Shown: piece after piece, positions 13,188-23,604 of the stretch
How positions within the stretch are numbered: position 1 is the stretch's first letter
How the letters are laid out: each line of letters starts with the position of its first letter
Source: Paracamarosporium sp. OC-R06-R3
Taxonomy: Eukaryota; Ascomycota; Dothideomycetes; Pleosporales; Didymosphaeriaceae
Reading direction: 5' to 3'
Assembly: GCA_019828545.1 (NCBI GenBank)
Contig: JACVRA010000326.1
Coordinates: 21,966 to 85,965 of the forward strand
Length of the DNA: 64,000 nucleotides
The notes under the pieces: generated by a model
What the model saw: the letters and a program-made list of their open reading frames with translations, nothing else
The model's database searches: none
What the model was told of the DNA's origin: nothing
Position numbers and translations under genes: made by a program

Positions 13188-13679
13188 CGATGGGGACCAT
13201 GTGTACAGTAATAGAGCATGCATTGGGCTGGCGTTATGGGTATATCATCTGTCGAATACGCTGCGCGAACGCTGCCAGGGGAGCAGGTTGAGAACTTAAC
13301 CAAGTGCAGATGCTGGTCTTTGTTTTGCAGTAGTTGTGGGTTCAGACACAGGGAGACTCACAGCACAGCACGCAGATACGGTAATCTTATCTTTGTGCAC
13401 TATTCAACGTTGTTTGACTCCGCATGTTTTCACATGGGATACAGGAAGGGGATTGACATTTCCGTTTGTCGTTGGCTTTGCGGTCACAATGTTTTAGTAT
13501 GCTGTTCATGTGATATACCCGAGTAAGACTTGCATTCTTCTACGAACGGCACTACAAATCTCAGGTATGGCAGTGTTTTGAAACTACCGCAGGATCTGGA
13601 TGAGAATCATCGGCTAAAATTTTACTGCTTGATGTGACTAACATTATTGGATATTTGTTTTCGCACCGCCCTTATGACA
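13188..13679. other. Intergenic, no gene seen
   Basis: About 490 bp holding the MRP17 3' end. One roughly 100-codon plus-strand frame has no family signature or fungal gene structure. I see nothing else. Confidence 0.4.
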
Positions 13680-14560
13680 ATCTTCGGTAGTAACATAGGT
13701 CATTGGAAGTGGCCGCTCACTGCCTCAATAACTTACATGGGTATCTTTGGTACTCTTCCTGCCCTTGGTAATCCGGAGCGAGAGGCGTGATATTGGCGTT
13801 TGTCTTCCTTCCTATGACAGGATTTGGATGGGTGCGGTATCTCTCAGTCACCTTCATCCGATCTGGCGTGCCGCAAGTGGAGGCGGGTATTTCTATGGGT
13901 GTAGCTGGGATGTTCTTGGAGAATACCAACTTGAGGAGATCTGATGATTCATTTACCATGGTCCGAAGGCTCTACCCATACGTCTATCTGATTGCCTGTG
14001 AGAGTTTATCTCATGATATTTAGAATGAAAACAATCAACAAATATCGCGTTTCGCCGGTTGTGCAATCGTCATCCCTGATAAGTCTTTCATGCAATGTCC
14101 TTCTTTCACAGTGTACATGATGTTTAGATTCAGCAGTGACACAATCGTATACCACATGCACACCCTATGTACACACGTCTCACTGTGCCAACAAGTAGTA
14201 AATGCCACCATACGAACTGATGTTCAATCTTCCACTGCCGCACGCCTGGTTCCGGTTGCCGCCACGGCCGCTGGACATACATATTCTTCCGTCTGTCTTT
14301 CTCGCTACTCTGCCTCTAGATGTAGATGCCCTTGCCGAGATCCCTGGCCTCACTTCTGAGATCATAACAGCGACCGGGGAGGCTTTCGCACAAAGTTATG
14401 TGGTGGGATTGCACATAATGGTAATAGGCTTGCTTAGTTATTATCTATGTGCTGTTATCGTATGCCTACTATATAACGACATCAGCCATCAGATGAATAA
14501 TAAGATGGAGATATTTCTAGAAGATGGTATCATTGAGGGATGGCAGTGGAGCAGAGAGAT
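13680..14560 (+). pseudogene. Decayed TRI12-type MFS transporter (C-terminal part)
   Basis: Fragments in different frames match, in order, the last third of fungal drug/toxin/siderophore efflux MFS proteins of the TRI12 family (Pfam Fungal_trichothecene_efflux type). About 13,683-13,785 reads IGHWKWPLTAS and GIFGTLPALGNPE, then a stop. About 13,787-13,915 reads FVFLPMTGFGW and VPQVEAGISMGVAGMF. After a corrupted stretch, 14,230-14,550 reads LVPVAATAAG, then after a frame change DALAEIPGLTSEII, EAFAQSYVVGL and the terminal NNKMEIFLED. The order and spacing fit the family, but the pieces need at least two frame changes and pass stops; the segment after GVAGMF is unrecognisable. The N-terminal two thirds is absent upstream. 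Non-functional by sequence. The substrate of the ancestral pump cannot be told. Confidence 0.7.
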
Positions 14561-16198
14561 CTCAGGATACAGAACATATCACAGTGTTGCGTTGAGTACC
14601 AAAACACAACATAGCCACTTGTATAAGCAGGATCAAAACCTTATGCTCTCTTTGTTAATATATGCTAACATGCACGGCCATTTAAATTGCTAAGCGGAAG
14701 GATGCATAGCTATGATGATGGGCTCGTTAACTTTGTGTTATGTTACATGGGCTCAAATGGTGTATCATAGAGATCGCGGGACATCTTGGAGGCATATTGC
14801 ACGGCAATACCGTCATTGAGGAGGAATCGAGACCGTAGTTCATCATAAGTTGTCAGTTTGATGACAAAATTAAACAGGTATTTCCTCTATGAAAAGTGCT
14901 CACATACTCTTAGCTAGCATCTAGAGAAGTACGTTCGTTTTCTGCCCATGCACACCTTGTGGTCACTGCGCAGTCTCGTCCTCTGAGGCTGGACAAGTAT
15001 GCATGCACAGTCGATGCATAATGCGAGAAATATTAGGAAATGCTCGAACCCGAGATCGAACCGAAAGAAGCAATAAATGAGTAAATATTCAATAGAGTCG
15101 GACGGACGCGGAGAAATTCATCTCGCTGGGGCCAATAACGCAACACAACAAGATGGTAAGGCTACTAGAGTTCGCGCCCGTCCTAATGTGTCTTAGTGGT
15201 GGTCTTACATACGACGCGCTAACGGTAAGCGCTCTAATGTTATTCAGCTCAATCAACGTACAGCGCAATCGTCAGGCTCAATCTACATTGTCTCTGATAT
15301 TTGCTTCATGGACCATAAGAGACATCCGCTTCAAGCGGTCTGTAATAGCAGTTTGAGAGTTTTCGCATACGATCATGATCTATGAACATCCTAGCGTAAT
15401 TAGCCATCTACGCTTCAAGGATATGCGAATGAGCCGTGCGAGAAAATACCAAGCTTTGAGATAATCTTTTGACCCGAGGTCTAGGTTTCGCTAATGTTGC
15501 GCATAGCCAATTAGAAGCAAGCTTCAGCCGGTTAGAACTTTTAGCATTGGGCGGTTGGGGGCTGAAACACTAATACGTTATGCCATGAACAGCCCAAGGT
15601 CCCGAAGCGGCCAGCGTCCGTTAACAAATCGACCCCTTCGCGGTAAGGACGCAAGGACTTTGGCCGCAAGGTACATATGCAGGTGCCAACGGCTGCGCAC
15701 TACTGCAGACATATATAACGTCTGTTAAATAGTGCATGTGTATGTATCTTGTGCATTGGAGTCTCCCTATGTAGAAGGCTCGATCTCTTGTACAATGTAG
15801 CTGGAGCCGAAGAAATTGCAAACGGACCAAGTGTTTCCGTGAAGAGCTGAATAATCTACCAGGCGAACAGTGGAAGCAATTGACTGGCGGTTGTCGCAGA
15901 CTGAGGCAAGCGACGGATTTCCGCCCTGTTACGCCCCGTCACGCTACACAGTCAGCACAGCCCCAAGATCCCTGCTCCTCTCAGGTCCCAAGAAACCAAT
16001 ACCTCGTGCGCCGCCGCTGGTAAATTCTCCTCTTTTCGAGTGCTTTCGTGCGACTCCTGTACACATTGTCGGTATGCCGTACTAGACAAGAACTTTCTAG
16101 TCAAGAATCCAACAGAAGGGGCTACTTTCGCTCTTGAGGTCTTTCATTTTCCTTTGCACTTTTTCCACGCACGCGTCGTTACCAAACCCAACCTCGAA
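14561..16198. other. Gene-poor region upstream of the membrane-protein gene
   Basis: About 1.6 kb, AT-rich in its first half. Small frames are short and featureless. A tRNA-like string near 15,045-15,063 (minus strand) has a B-box look but no cloverleaf. The last few hundred bases should be the promoter and 5' UTR of the next gene. I see no gene. Confidence 0.4.
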
Positions 16199-17378
16199 AT
16201 GGCGGACGAAGATCCCAGCTCGACGGCACCGGAGACGTCGATGATCACGGAACCGGCGTCGATAGAAAGCTATAACCGCGGACCGATAACAAAGTACTGG
16301 GAGCCGCCATCATCATGCGCATCGACGTTATCGTTCGACAACAATGTGTACTATGGCTGGGGTGCCGCAGGTATCATAGACACGGCGTGCTACCCTATGG
16401 GAACAATGAAGTATCAAGAGATAGCACCCTCGACCGCATGGGATTTATATTATTGTAAGTCCTTCAACTTGAGGGCGAGGATTTGCAGGGCAGGATAACT
16501 AATGCACGTTGGACATAGACAGCCCAGCAGTTTGTCCAGGAGGTTGGGACACAGTGACCAAGTTCACTTCAGGTGTACCACATGGCAACTTACTGACTTC
16601 GATATCGTTGGGAGGTGATACAACAGCCGTTCTCTGCTGTCCCTCGTGAGTGCTGACACTAATTCCATGAACTGATCTGGATGAGCACTGACACTGCTTA
16701 GCGATTACGTGTATTACACCAATGGACATGTATGTACCTCGTCGATAAAGAAGGATCAGAGCCTGAACTATGTCGTTCCTTCGACAGACATAGGAGGCAC
16801 GCTGCATATTGGTTCTGTGACACCCAGTAAGATTATTCTAGCTCGTAGTCGAAGGAAAATGGATGCTGACCTATGATTCTATAGCCATATACCCGAGCCC
16901 GTCCCATGCATTCGCAAATGGTGTCATTGCAATGTGGCAGAGCTCCGACGTCTCTATACTCAAATCAGCAACTACGAACCCTAACCCCACAACGGCATCA
17001 ACAACGAACCCTTCAGGACCCACGTCAACTGGATCCACCAACACGGCAGGACCATCCAGCGAAACTTCCACTTCCACGTCCACGAACAGCGTCCAGCCAG
17101 CCGCAAACCCAGAAGGTTTTCCCACCGGGGCCAAGATTGGTATCGGCGTTGGCATCCCCCTGGCAGTCCTCCTCGGCCTGGCATTTGGATTCTTCCTATT
17201 CCGAAGAAGAAGGTCGGGTGGCACAGGGCCACCTCCTGGGTACGACGAAGCTGGCATGGTGAAATATGCGCACGTTGATCCCGTCCACGAGGCGCATTCT
17301 GAGCCACCGGAGATTGGAGGGAATGATACTGGCAAGTTTGCGGCTGCACAGGAGCATCAGCGACATGAGCTGCAATGA
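16199..17378 (+). CDS. Single-pass membrane protein with Cys-rich ectodomain and Ser/Thr-rich stalk, unknown function
   Basis: Model: join(16199..16454,16519..16645,16702..16826,16885..17378), 333 residues. All three introns (64, 56, 58 nt) have good donors and acceptors and alternate in phase, yet join into one clean frame, which strongly supports the model. The N-terminal 190 residues have spaced cysteines (SSCAS, DTACYP, AVCPGGW, VLCCPSDY, HVCTSS), then a Thr/Ser/Asn/Pro-rich stalk (about 197-250), one membrane helix (about 254-275, IGIGVGIPLAVLLGLAFGFF) followed at once by RRRR, and a polar tail. This resembles fungal surface proteins in which a stalk carries O-glycans. No classical signal peptide follows the chosen start, which has a good context (GAAATGG); the helix may act as the membrane signal. 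Similar proteins occur in ascomycetes with no known function. Confidence 0.8.
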
Positions 17379-19242
17379 GTGGATGCGGAATAGGAGAAAC
17401 TTGCCTGGTTGTCTAGCGCTTCTATACCCTTGTTTAATTTAGTACTTTTTTAACTTCACTGTGGGGGCGAGAAGAGCGTGGAAAAGACTGGATGGAGGAG
17501 GGAAAGTATATGAGTCGGATGAAGGAGCGCAGTTCCTGAAGGAAGGTTTGTATAGTACCAGCATGTAATACTGAATGGCCTGCTGTTGCGGCAAGTGTAA
17601 AGGCAACGTTGTCATAGTGCGAGGCTAAGAAACGATTATAGATGCGCTTTATTGTTTACACCACTGGGCCAAAGTCATCAAGATGCACAAGGCATGCTCC
17701 GGTAGATATACCCTGGCAACGTTCAGGGCCAACTCCTGGCTGGCCCACCAGGTAGGTTCAGCATGCTCGGCAGGTACCCAACTTGTGGCACTATAGTCAA
17801 CGCTCGATGCCAAGGGTGAAAGACCCGAGGGTTCGGATTTGCATCCCCATCCACGGACCGCACCCCATACGCTTGCCACGTTACTTCCCGGCCGCGCATG
17901 CACAGTCCAAGAGGGCACCCGCGCTCGCTCGCTCGCTCGCGGTAAGGGTCCAAGCGGCTCTACAAGCGGGAGTTGGGGTAGATGAAGGTAGAAGACGGAT
18001 GAGGGGTGCCCGAAATAGGCGCCGGGTGGGTCTACCTTGGGCTGAGTGCAGCGCACATCACGCACCAAGGTGGATCCCGCTGGGCAGCGACGGAGCCTCA
18101 TCCCGTGCTTTTGGAACCCAATCGTGGTTCGGGCAGCGAGGGTAAATGGTCCAGAAGTGGGGAGGTTAGAAAAATCAGAGGTGAGTCAGACAGACAGGCG
18201 TGGTTGGGGCGACGAGGCCAGTGGTAGGGGGGCGGGGCCAAGGTCGGAGGCTGGAAACAACAGCTGGAAAGGTGGGTTTGCACGGAGAGGGTCAAGAAGG
18301 ACTTGGTCACTCGAGAGAAGAAGCGTTCGAGGACCCACCTGTTCGTGACATGGAGGGCGGGGCTGGGCGGTTCAGCCCTACACGGTGTATCCAAGGCCAC
18401 GTGACGGCGGCGGCCCCTGGTGTACAGGAGGAAGCGGATCTGGGGGAGGTTTGTTGGGGAAGTGCAAAACACGGTACAGAGGATTAGTGGTTTCAGTGAC
18501 GCATGGAGAGAGCGGAGAGGTGCAGGGTGCGAGTGCACGGCATGCAGGCTTGGAGGTGAAGGGCACGGCGACTAGCCATGACTGAGCGAGCACCCGGCGC
18601 CGATAACGTGTTCGCAGGTTACACGGGATACAGGTGTCTATATATCGTTGGCCTGCTCGTAAGCCGGGCAGCGAAAATAACACGGCGGGCTGCTAAGGCT
18701 CGCTGCCGCCGCCCGAGAGGCGGTGAGGTGGCGGCGTGCCCAATGGCCGGCGCAGGCCAATATTACCCACAGGGAGTCGCACGACGCTCAAGTGCCGCTG
18801 CTCACCCCCCATGCATGGCCGAGTCCTGCCTCTGGTGGTGCCCAACAGCTAGATTCATGCGCACCCCGGCCGCTCAGCCCAATGCCTCGTCCGTTCTGAA
18901 AAATTCCGTACCCTCGCCCGTGCTCTGTCGCACTCCGGCGTCGTCATTCCTGCCTCCGTCTCCTCTCTCCCTCCTCTCCTCTCCCTCTCCCTCTCCCCTC
19001 GCACCCATTCCCTCGCACCCGCCCGCCCCAGCGTCCACCGCCGCCCGCCTTGTCTGCTATGAGTCCGCCCCGCGTCCCCTTCTCTCTTCTCTTCTCTCCG
19101 CCCGCGCGCCCCCGTGAGTGATCGCCCGCGCCCCGGGCCACATTTTACCCGCAATCGATACCCGCCCGTCCCAGCCTTGGGCGCCCACCCGCCTCATATA
19201 CCGCCGCCGCCTGCACCACCGCCCGCGACTCATCCCGTCGCC
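17379..19242. other. GC-rich intergenic region and probable long 5' leader
   Basis: About 1.9 kb with no convincing gene. It holds a short CGCT repeat (about 17,922-17,940) and a CT-rich tract (about 18,950-19,000 and 19,075-19,095), typical of fungal core promoters and leaders. Overlapping frames on both strands here have the Arg/Pro/Gly bias of random GC-rich DNA. Confidence 0.45.
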
Positions 19243-21534
19243 ATGGCCGCCTCGACCAGCGAGCGCGACCTCAACCCCACCGTCGAGGACTACGACTCGG
19301 ACCAGAGCGAGGACCCCGTCCTCGAGTCGTTCCGGCGCTCGCCTGCCGCCAATGTCGCCGCAAAACGCTCCCAGCCCTCTGACTTGGGGACAGACCAGCC
19401 CCTCGCAGACAAGGACAAGGTGGTTCACATCGACCTCCAGAGCGACTCTGGGTATTCCAGCCACACCGCGGGGACCATGAGCAGCGCTGATTCGGTCCCA
19501 AGTGCGAAGATGTCGCAAACCTCCACGGCTCCCTCGAGCGCTGCCTCCGTCCCTCCCCCCGGCCCTGCCGCCGCCAAGCGCCGCCCGACCGTTGTCGAGG
19601 ACCGCAGGAAGCCCGCCGAGAGCCCCCGCAGGCCCTTGCAGCGCAACAACTCGATGGCCTCCAAACGCCCGCCTGCCACCCGGAGACCCACCCTCACCCA
19701 GTCGCAGACGGACGAGTGCAGAGACCCCAATTGCAAGACGTGCGGCCCCAATGCCCCTCCCTCTCGACGAGGCAGGCGCGAGTCCATGGCCCTCGACTCT
19801 GCCCTCGACATCTCATACCCCCCTTTTGATGTCCGCTCCCAGCGCTCGGATCCTGCTCCGACCTACACCTCTCCGCCCTCTCCGACTTATCGCCGCCAGC
19901 CTGCTCCGTACATGCAGGGTTCGGCCATGATCCAGCCCGCTCAGACGCGCCCGCGCGCCTCGTCGACTGCTCGCCGTCCCATCAGCTACCATGGAGACCC
20001 TGGCTCAAACTACTATGTGCCGGGTATGCCCGCACCATACCCCAGCCCGCCTCAAGAATACGGCCCTCCACCCTCCATGTCCGCTCACTACTCGATGCCA
20101 CAACACCAACAACGCCCTCAGATGGCGTCTTTCATGATGGGTGCTACACCGCCCTCTCAATACTACCAGGGCGGTCATCCCATGTCTCAGCACATGCCTC
20201 AGACATCACCGCCCTACGAGCACCAAAGGCCTCCGCTTTCGGCTCGCACTGCTTCCAGCTTCCAGACACGCAGGCCCGCGTCTGGATTTGGACCGGCCCT
20301 GGTCACCTACGAAAACAAGGCCGAGCCGCCTATGCCATCCGCCCGCTACGGCAATGCTCCCCAGAGTGCCAGGCAGGAGCGCTTTCCTTTGAAGGCACTC
20401 ACGCAGACGGCGCACCACGATTCGGAGAGCTCCGATGAGTACGAATCGTCTTCTGAGGACGAGGTACCCATCGCGCCTCCGCCAAAGCAACTCATGGCAC
20501 CACCCAAGATGAAGAGCAGACCGAAGAAGGAACAGAGGCCTGTCCTCCGTCACGCCAATACCACACAGGTCACACAAGTCTACAACAACCGCCCCGAACG
20601 CCGCCAGTCCGTGACTCAATCACAGATGTTGCCAGAGCGTCCTCGGGAGAAAGACCACAGAGCATCCCGTGTCAGCACCGCACCACCTTCACGGTCCATG
20701 TCGGTCAGCCGCCCCGGCCCTCCCAAGCGTGTGACCCAGTCGGCCTACGAAACGCCTCGTGCCAGAGTCGTAGTAGAGAACCCCAGGACCAGCCGTCGTC
20801 AGTCCTACCAGGCCTACGACCGAGCCTATGCCCAGGAGTATGAAGACGACTATGACTCTGAGCAAGAAGAACGTCGTCGGCGTCGACGCTCAAGGATTTA
20901 TCGCGATGAAGAGGACGACGCCATCCTCGTCACCGAACGCCCACCCCGCCGACGAACAGATGCTTCTATCAAGCGCGACGAGTACATGATCGGAAAAGAG
21001 ACGGCTAGGGTAATGGACGATGTCGAAGCGTACCAGCAACGCACCCGCGGGAACTTCGAGCCTTTGAGCGAGCAGGTCCACAAGGTTGCCAAACAGCGCG
21101 CCTCAGGCATACCTTCGGACCCTGACCGCAAAACTCGCATCAGCCAGTCAGCTCGTACGACGGTTACTAACGGCAACACCAACGGTGAGATCCGCCTACG
21201 TGTCGATGCCTCTGCCCCTTTGAGTCTCTCTTTCAACGGTGACATGGAAGGGCGTACCCTCCAAATCAACCCTGCGGAAGACGGCATGGCCGATATTGTC
21301 ATCGGTGGCCAACGTGGGGAAGATGATGTCTACCGTAGCGAGAGAGGCAGTGTTAGGGGCAGCAGAAATCCCATGATCGCAGGTTCAGCCAGGCGTGAAG
21401 CCGAAGAAATTTCAGTCAAGAGCGGACGCAGCAGCCAGGGCCGCCGAGAACGAGAGATTGAAAGCCGTCGAGACCGTGAGCGCGATCGGGACGCAGAACG
21501 ACGACCACTTAGGCGCCAAACCAGATATTACTAG
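19243..21534 (+). CDS. Large intrinsically disordered protein, unknown function
   Basis: 763 residues, one exon. Start chosen at 19243 (MAASTSERDLNPTVEDYDSD), with context GCCATGG; an in-frame ATG at 19114 would add 43 Pro-rich residues and is less likely. The protein is mostly low-complexity: Ser/Pro/Arg-rich N-terminus, a small Cys motif (DECRDPNCKTC, a possible metal-binding knuckle), Pro/Tyr/Gln-rich middle (SPPSPTYRRQPAPY), acidic Ser runs (SESSDEYESSSEDE), a basic block (EERRRRRRSRIYRDEEDD), then a more ordered C-terminus (RLRVDASAPLSLSFNGDMEGRTLQINP, in pieces) and an Arg/Glu repeat tail. Length and codon use support a real gene. I do not recognise a family. Phosphorylation and RNA or cytoskeletal association would be guesses. 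Confidence 0.8.
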   Translation: MAASTSERDLNPTVEDYDSDQSEDPVLESFRRSPAANVAAKRSQPSDLGTDQPLADKDKVVHIDLQSDSGYSSHTAGTMSSADSVPSAKMSQTSTAPSSAASVPPPGPAAAKRRPTVVEDRRKPAESPRRPLQRNNSMASKRPPATRRPTLTQSQTDECRDPNCKTCGPNAPPSRRGRRESMALDSALDISYPPFDVRSQRSDPAPTYTSPPSPTYRRQPAPYMQGSAMIQPAQTRPRASSTARRPISYHGDPGSNYYVPGMPAPYPSPPQEYGPPPSMSAHYSMPQHQQRPQMASFMMGATPPSQYYQGGHPMSQHMPQTSPPYEHQRPPLSARTASSFQTRRPASGFGPALVTYENKAEPPMPSARYGNAPQSARQERFPLKALTQTAHHDSESSDEYESSSEDEVPIAPPPKQLMAPPKMKSRPKKEQRPVLRHANTTQVTQVYNNRPERRQSVTQSQMLPERPREKDHRASRVSTAPPSRSMSVSRPGPPKRVTQSAYETPRARVVVENPRTSRRQSYQAYDRAYAQEYEDDYDSEQEERRRRRRSRIYRDEEDDAILVTERPPRRRTDASIKRDEYMIGKETARVMDDVEAYQQRTRGNFEPLSEQVHKVAKQRASGIPSDPDRKTRISQSARTTVTNGNTNGEIRLRVDASAPLSLSFNGDMEGRTLQINPAEDGMADIVIGGQRGEDDVYRSERGSVRGSRNPMIAGSARREAEEISVKSGRSSQGRREREIESRRDRERDRDAERRPLRRQTRYY

Positions 21535-23604
21535 ACTGTCGGTCAAAAAGGTTGCACCCATCGCAAGACTTCAGCGCAACTATCTTCGGCTTGCAGTTGT
21601 TGCTTTTCAGTTATTTCTCAGTCCTCGCATACTCGCTTGTTGCCTTGCGACTTTTTACCAGGCGGTCCGGAATGAAACCAAAAGCTTTTTCTTCTCAAAA
21701 GTAGGGCGTCATTCCTTTCCACGCCTTGAAAAGTTCACAGGGCGATTTTATTGTTTCCCCGCACGATTCCCCCTTTCCGCGACAGTGCAGGTCACATATA
21801 GTATTGTTTGCTAGACACGGACGCTCACGCGCAACGCATCTGTTTTGCATGCGTGGGGCTTCCTAAGCTCACGATGGAACGAGACTGTACGATCGGTTAC
21901 GAACTTCGCTTTTCCATACTGTATGCGATTCGATTTGTCTTTTATGTGGAGCTTTTGAGCGAGCGAGCGAGCCGAGCAACATCCTTGTTTTCGCCTTGTC
22001 CATTCATCATCGGCGATACGTCTCTTCTTCTCAAATATCTATTTTTCTTCTTCGTTTCGTGGATACCTGCTCCTCATGGAAGGCATTGTAGCGCGAGCTT
22101 GATGGATTTGAATACCCCCTTTTTCCCTATTTCAATTTTACGCAGTGGTGCATGGATCTCATCGACTTGTACCTGATGAGAGGATGAAGCACGAGAGCTA
22201 ATAATAGCTACGATGTTACGAGGAAAAGCCAAACGGCGAGGCTGTTAAGCCGTGGAGAGCTGCACAAAAGGTTGGACTGCTATGTAGAAGCGAAAATTGT
22301 CAGATAGGACGGATATGCGATCTTGATCTACGAGAAATATATCACGGTTCCTTTCTCAAGTTCGACACATTTGACGTCTCCTTTGGTGATTTCAGTGCAA
22401 GTTTCATTTTCGCACTACTGGTATAGCTATAGCATTCCCTCTCACGCCCAGCATACAATACCTTCCACACACACACACCACTATGCTTCAGCAACGCATT
22501 CGCATGCTCACGCTACAAACCCTCCACCTACCCTTCTAGAACATCTCCACCTCATCCGCCCCCCACAGAGACCCTCTTTTCTCATCGCGATCTTCGCCAC
22601 GAAAGCAGCCTCACCCATGTCTCACCACGCCATCCTTTCTTCGACGGCCCCGCCCGCCACCCCCTCACCTCGCCGTGGCCTTTCCCTCCCGCCCAGATCG
22701 CAAACACAACCTCCCGCGTATCTGCTCGCCCACTACATCCCAATAACTCTGAAACACCACGTCTACATCACGTGATCGCTAGCCCCGAAGGGGCCATGTT
22801 AAACGAATGAGGCGAGCACTTCGCCTCCGTCTCACTTCATCTCGCCGTTCGGTCGGTCGGCGAACATGACAGAGACGAACTCTGCTGTACTGTGCTGTAC
22901 TGTGATGTGCTGTGCTGTGCTGGCCGGCCAGCTAGCAGTCTGGCTTGTTGGCCGCATGTCGTGCAATGTCTGACGTGCATCAACCGGCAACGGATTTCAA
23001 AGCCAGCCATCCGTCCGTCGATCGAAGTCGCCCCAATATCAGAGTCACGTTGTTCACCGGTCTCAATGTCTTGGCGTGCCCTATTACCAAGTATATCGCG
23101 CCGTGGCCGCCATGTAATGAAACCGTAACTTATGCGTGGTGTGTAAACTATTGAGGGGTAGCAGATGAGTGGCGAACAGCGCCTTCCAGGCTTACGGCTA
23201 AGGCAAGGCAATCAAGTTAGCGTAGGCAGCAGACAGCCATCTGCAAGAAGCCATGTAGGTTCATGCAGAGCATCGTACGGGCTGCGTTAGAGCTGGAGCC
23301 GACATCACGCGGGCGGAACCGGGAAAGGAGTTGAAGCTTGCACCTAGCCGCGCATCTCCATATCCAGAACTGTGTTTCTCATTGTTATGTCAAGTATGCT
23401 TTTAGTTCCTTGTTTCGCTATGCAATCTCAACGAAAGACCTAGGCAAAAGAATCACCAAGCCATAGGAGCAGAATCCCGCCATTGAACGTTTTCATAGGC
23501 CCCTCTTCGTAACAGGGTGCAACGCGTGCCACCCTACATGCATGCGTCTCCTGTCAGTTAACCCACACCTTACGCAATGAACTGATAACGACATGCGGGC
23601 ACAT
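21535..23604. other. Intergenic region with simple repeats
   Basis: About 2 kb between two 3' ends (the disordered-protein gene and SND1 converge here). It holds a GAGC repeat (21,957-21,977), an AC tract (about 22,466-22,479) and an imperfect CTGTG/TGCTG tandem tract (about 22,882-22,922). Frames here are short and biased by the pyrimidine-rich composition. No gene seen. Confidence 0.45.
22882..22922. repeat. Imperfect short tandem repeat (CTGTG/TGCTG units)
   Basis: Repeated five-base units with single-base variation over about 40 bp in non-coding DNA. Likely a microsatellite that varies between strains; no function is implied. Confidence 0.6.

Noticed and set aside
12552..13223. 223-codon minus-strand frame over MRP17
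   Set aside because: Antisense to the spliced bS6 gene, low-information composition, no motif.
15040..15070. tRNA-like B-box string (minus strand)
   Set aside because: No acceptor or anticodon stem can be folded around it.
18046..19154. Several overlapping frames on both strands before the disordered-protein gene
   Set aside because: Pro/Arg/Gly/Ser-biased, mutually overlapping, no motif; better explained as a GC-rich leader.
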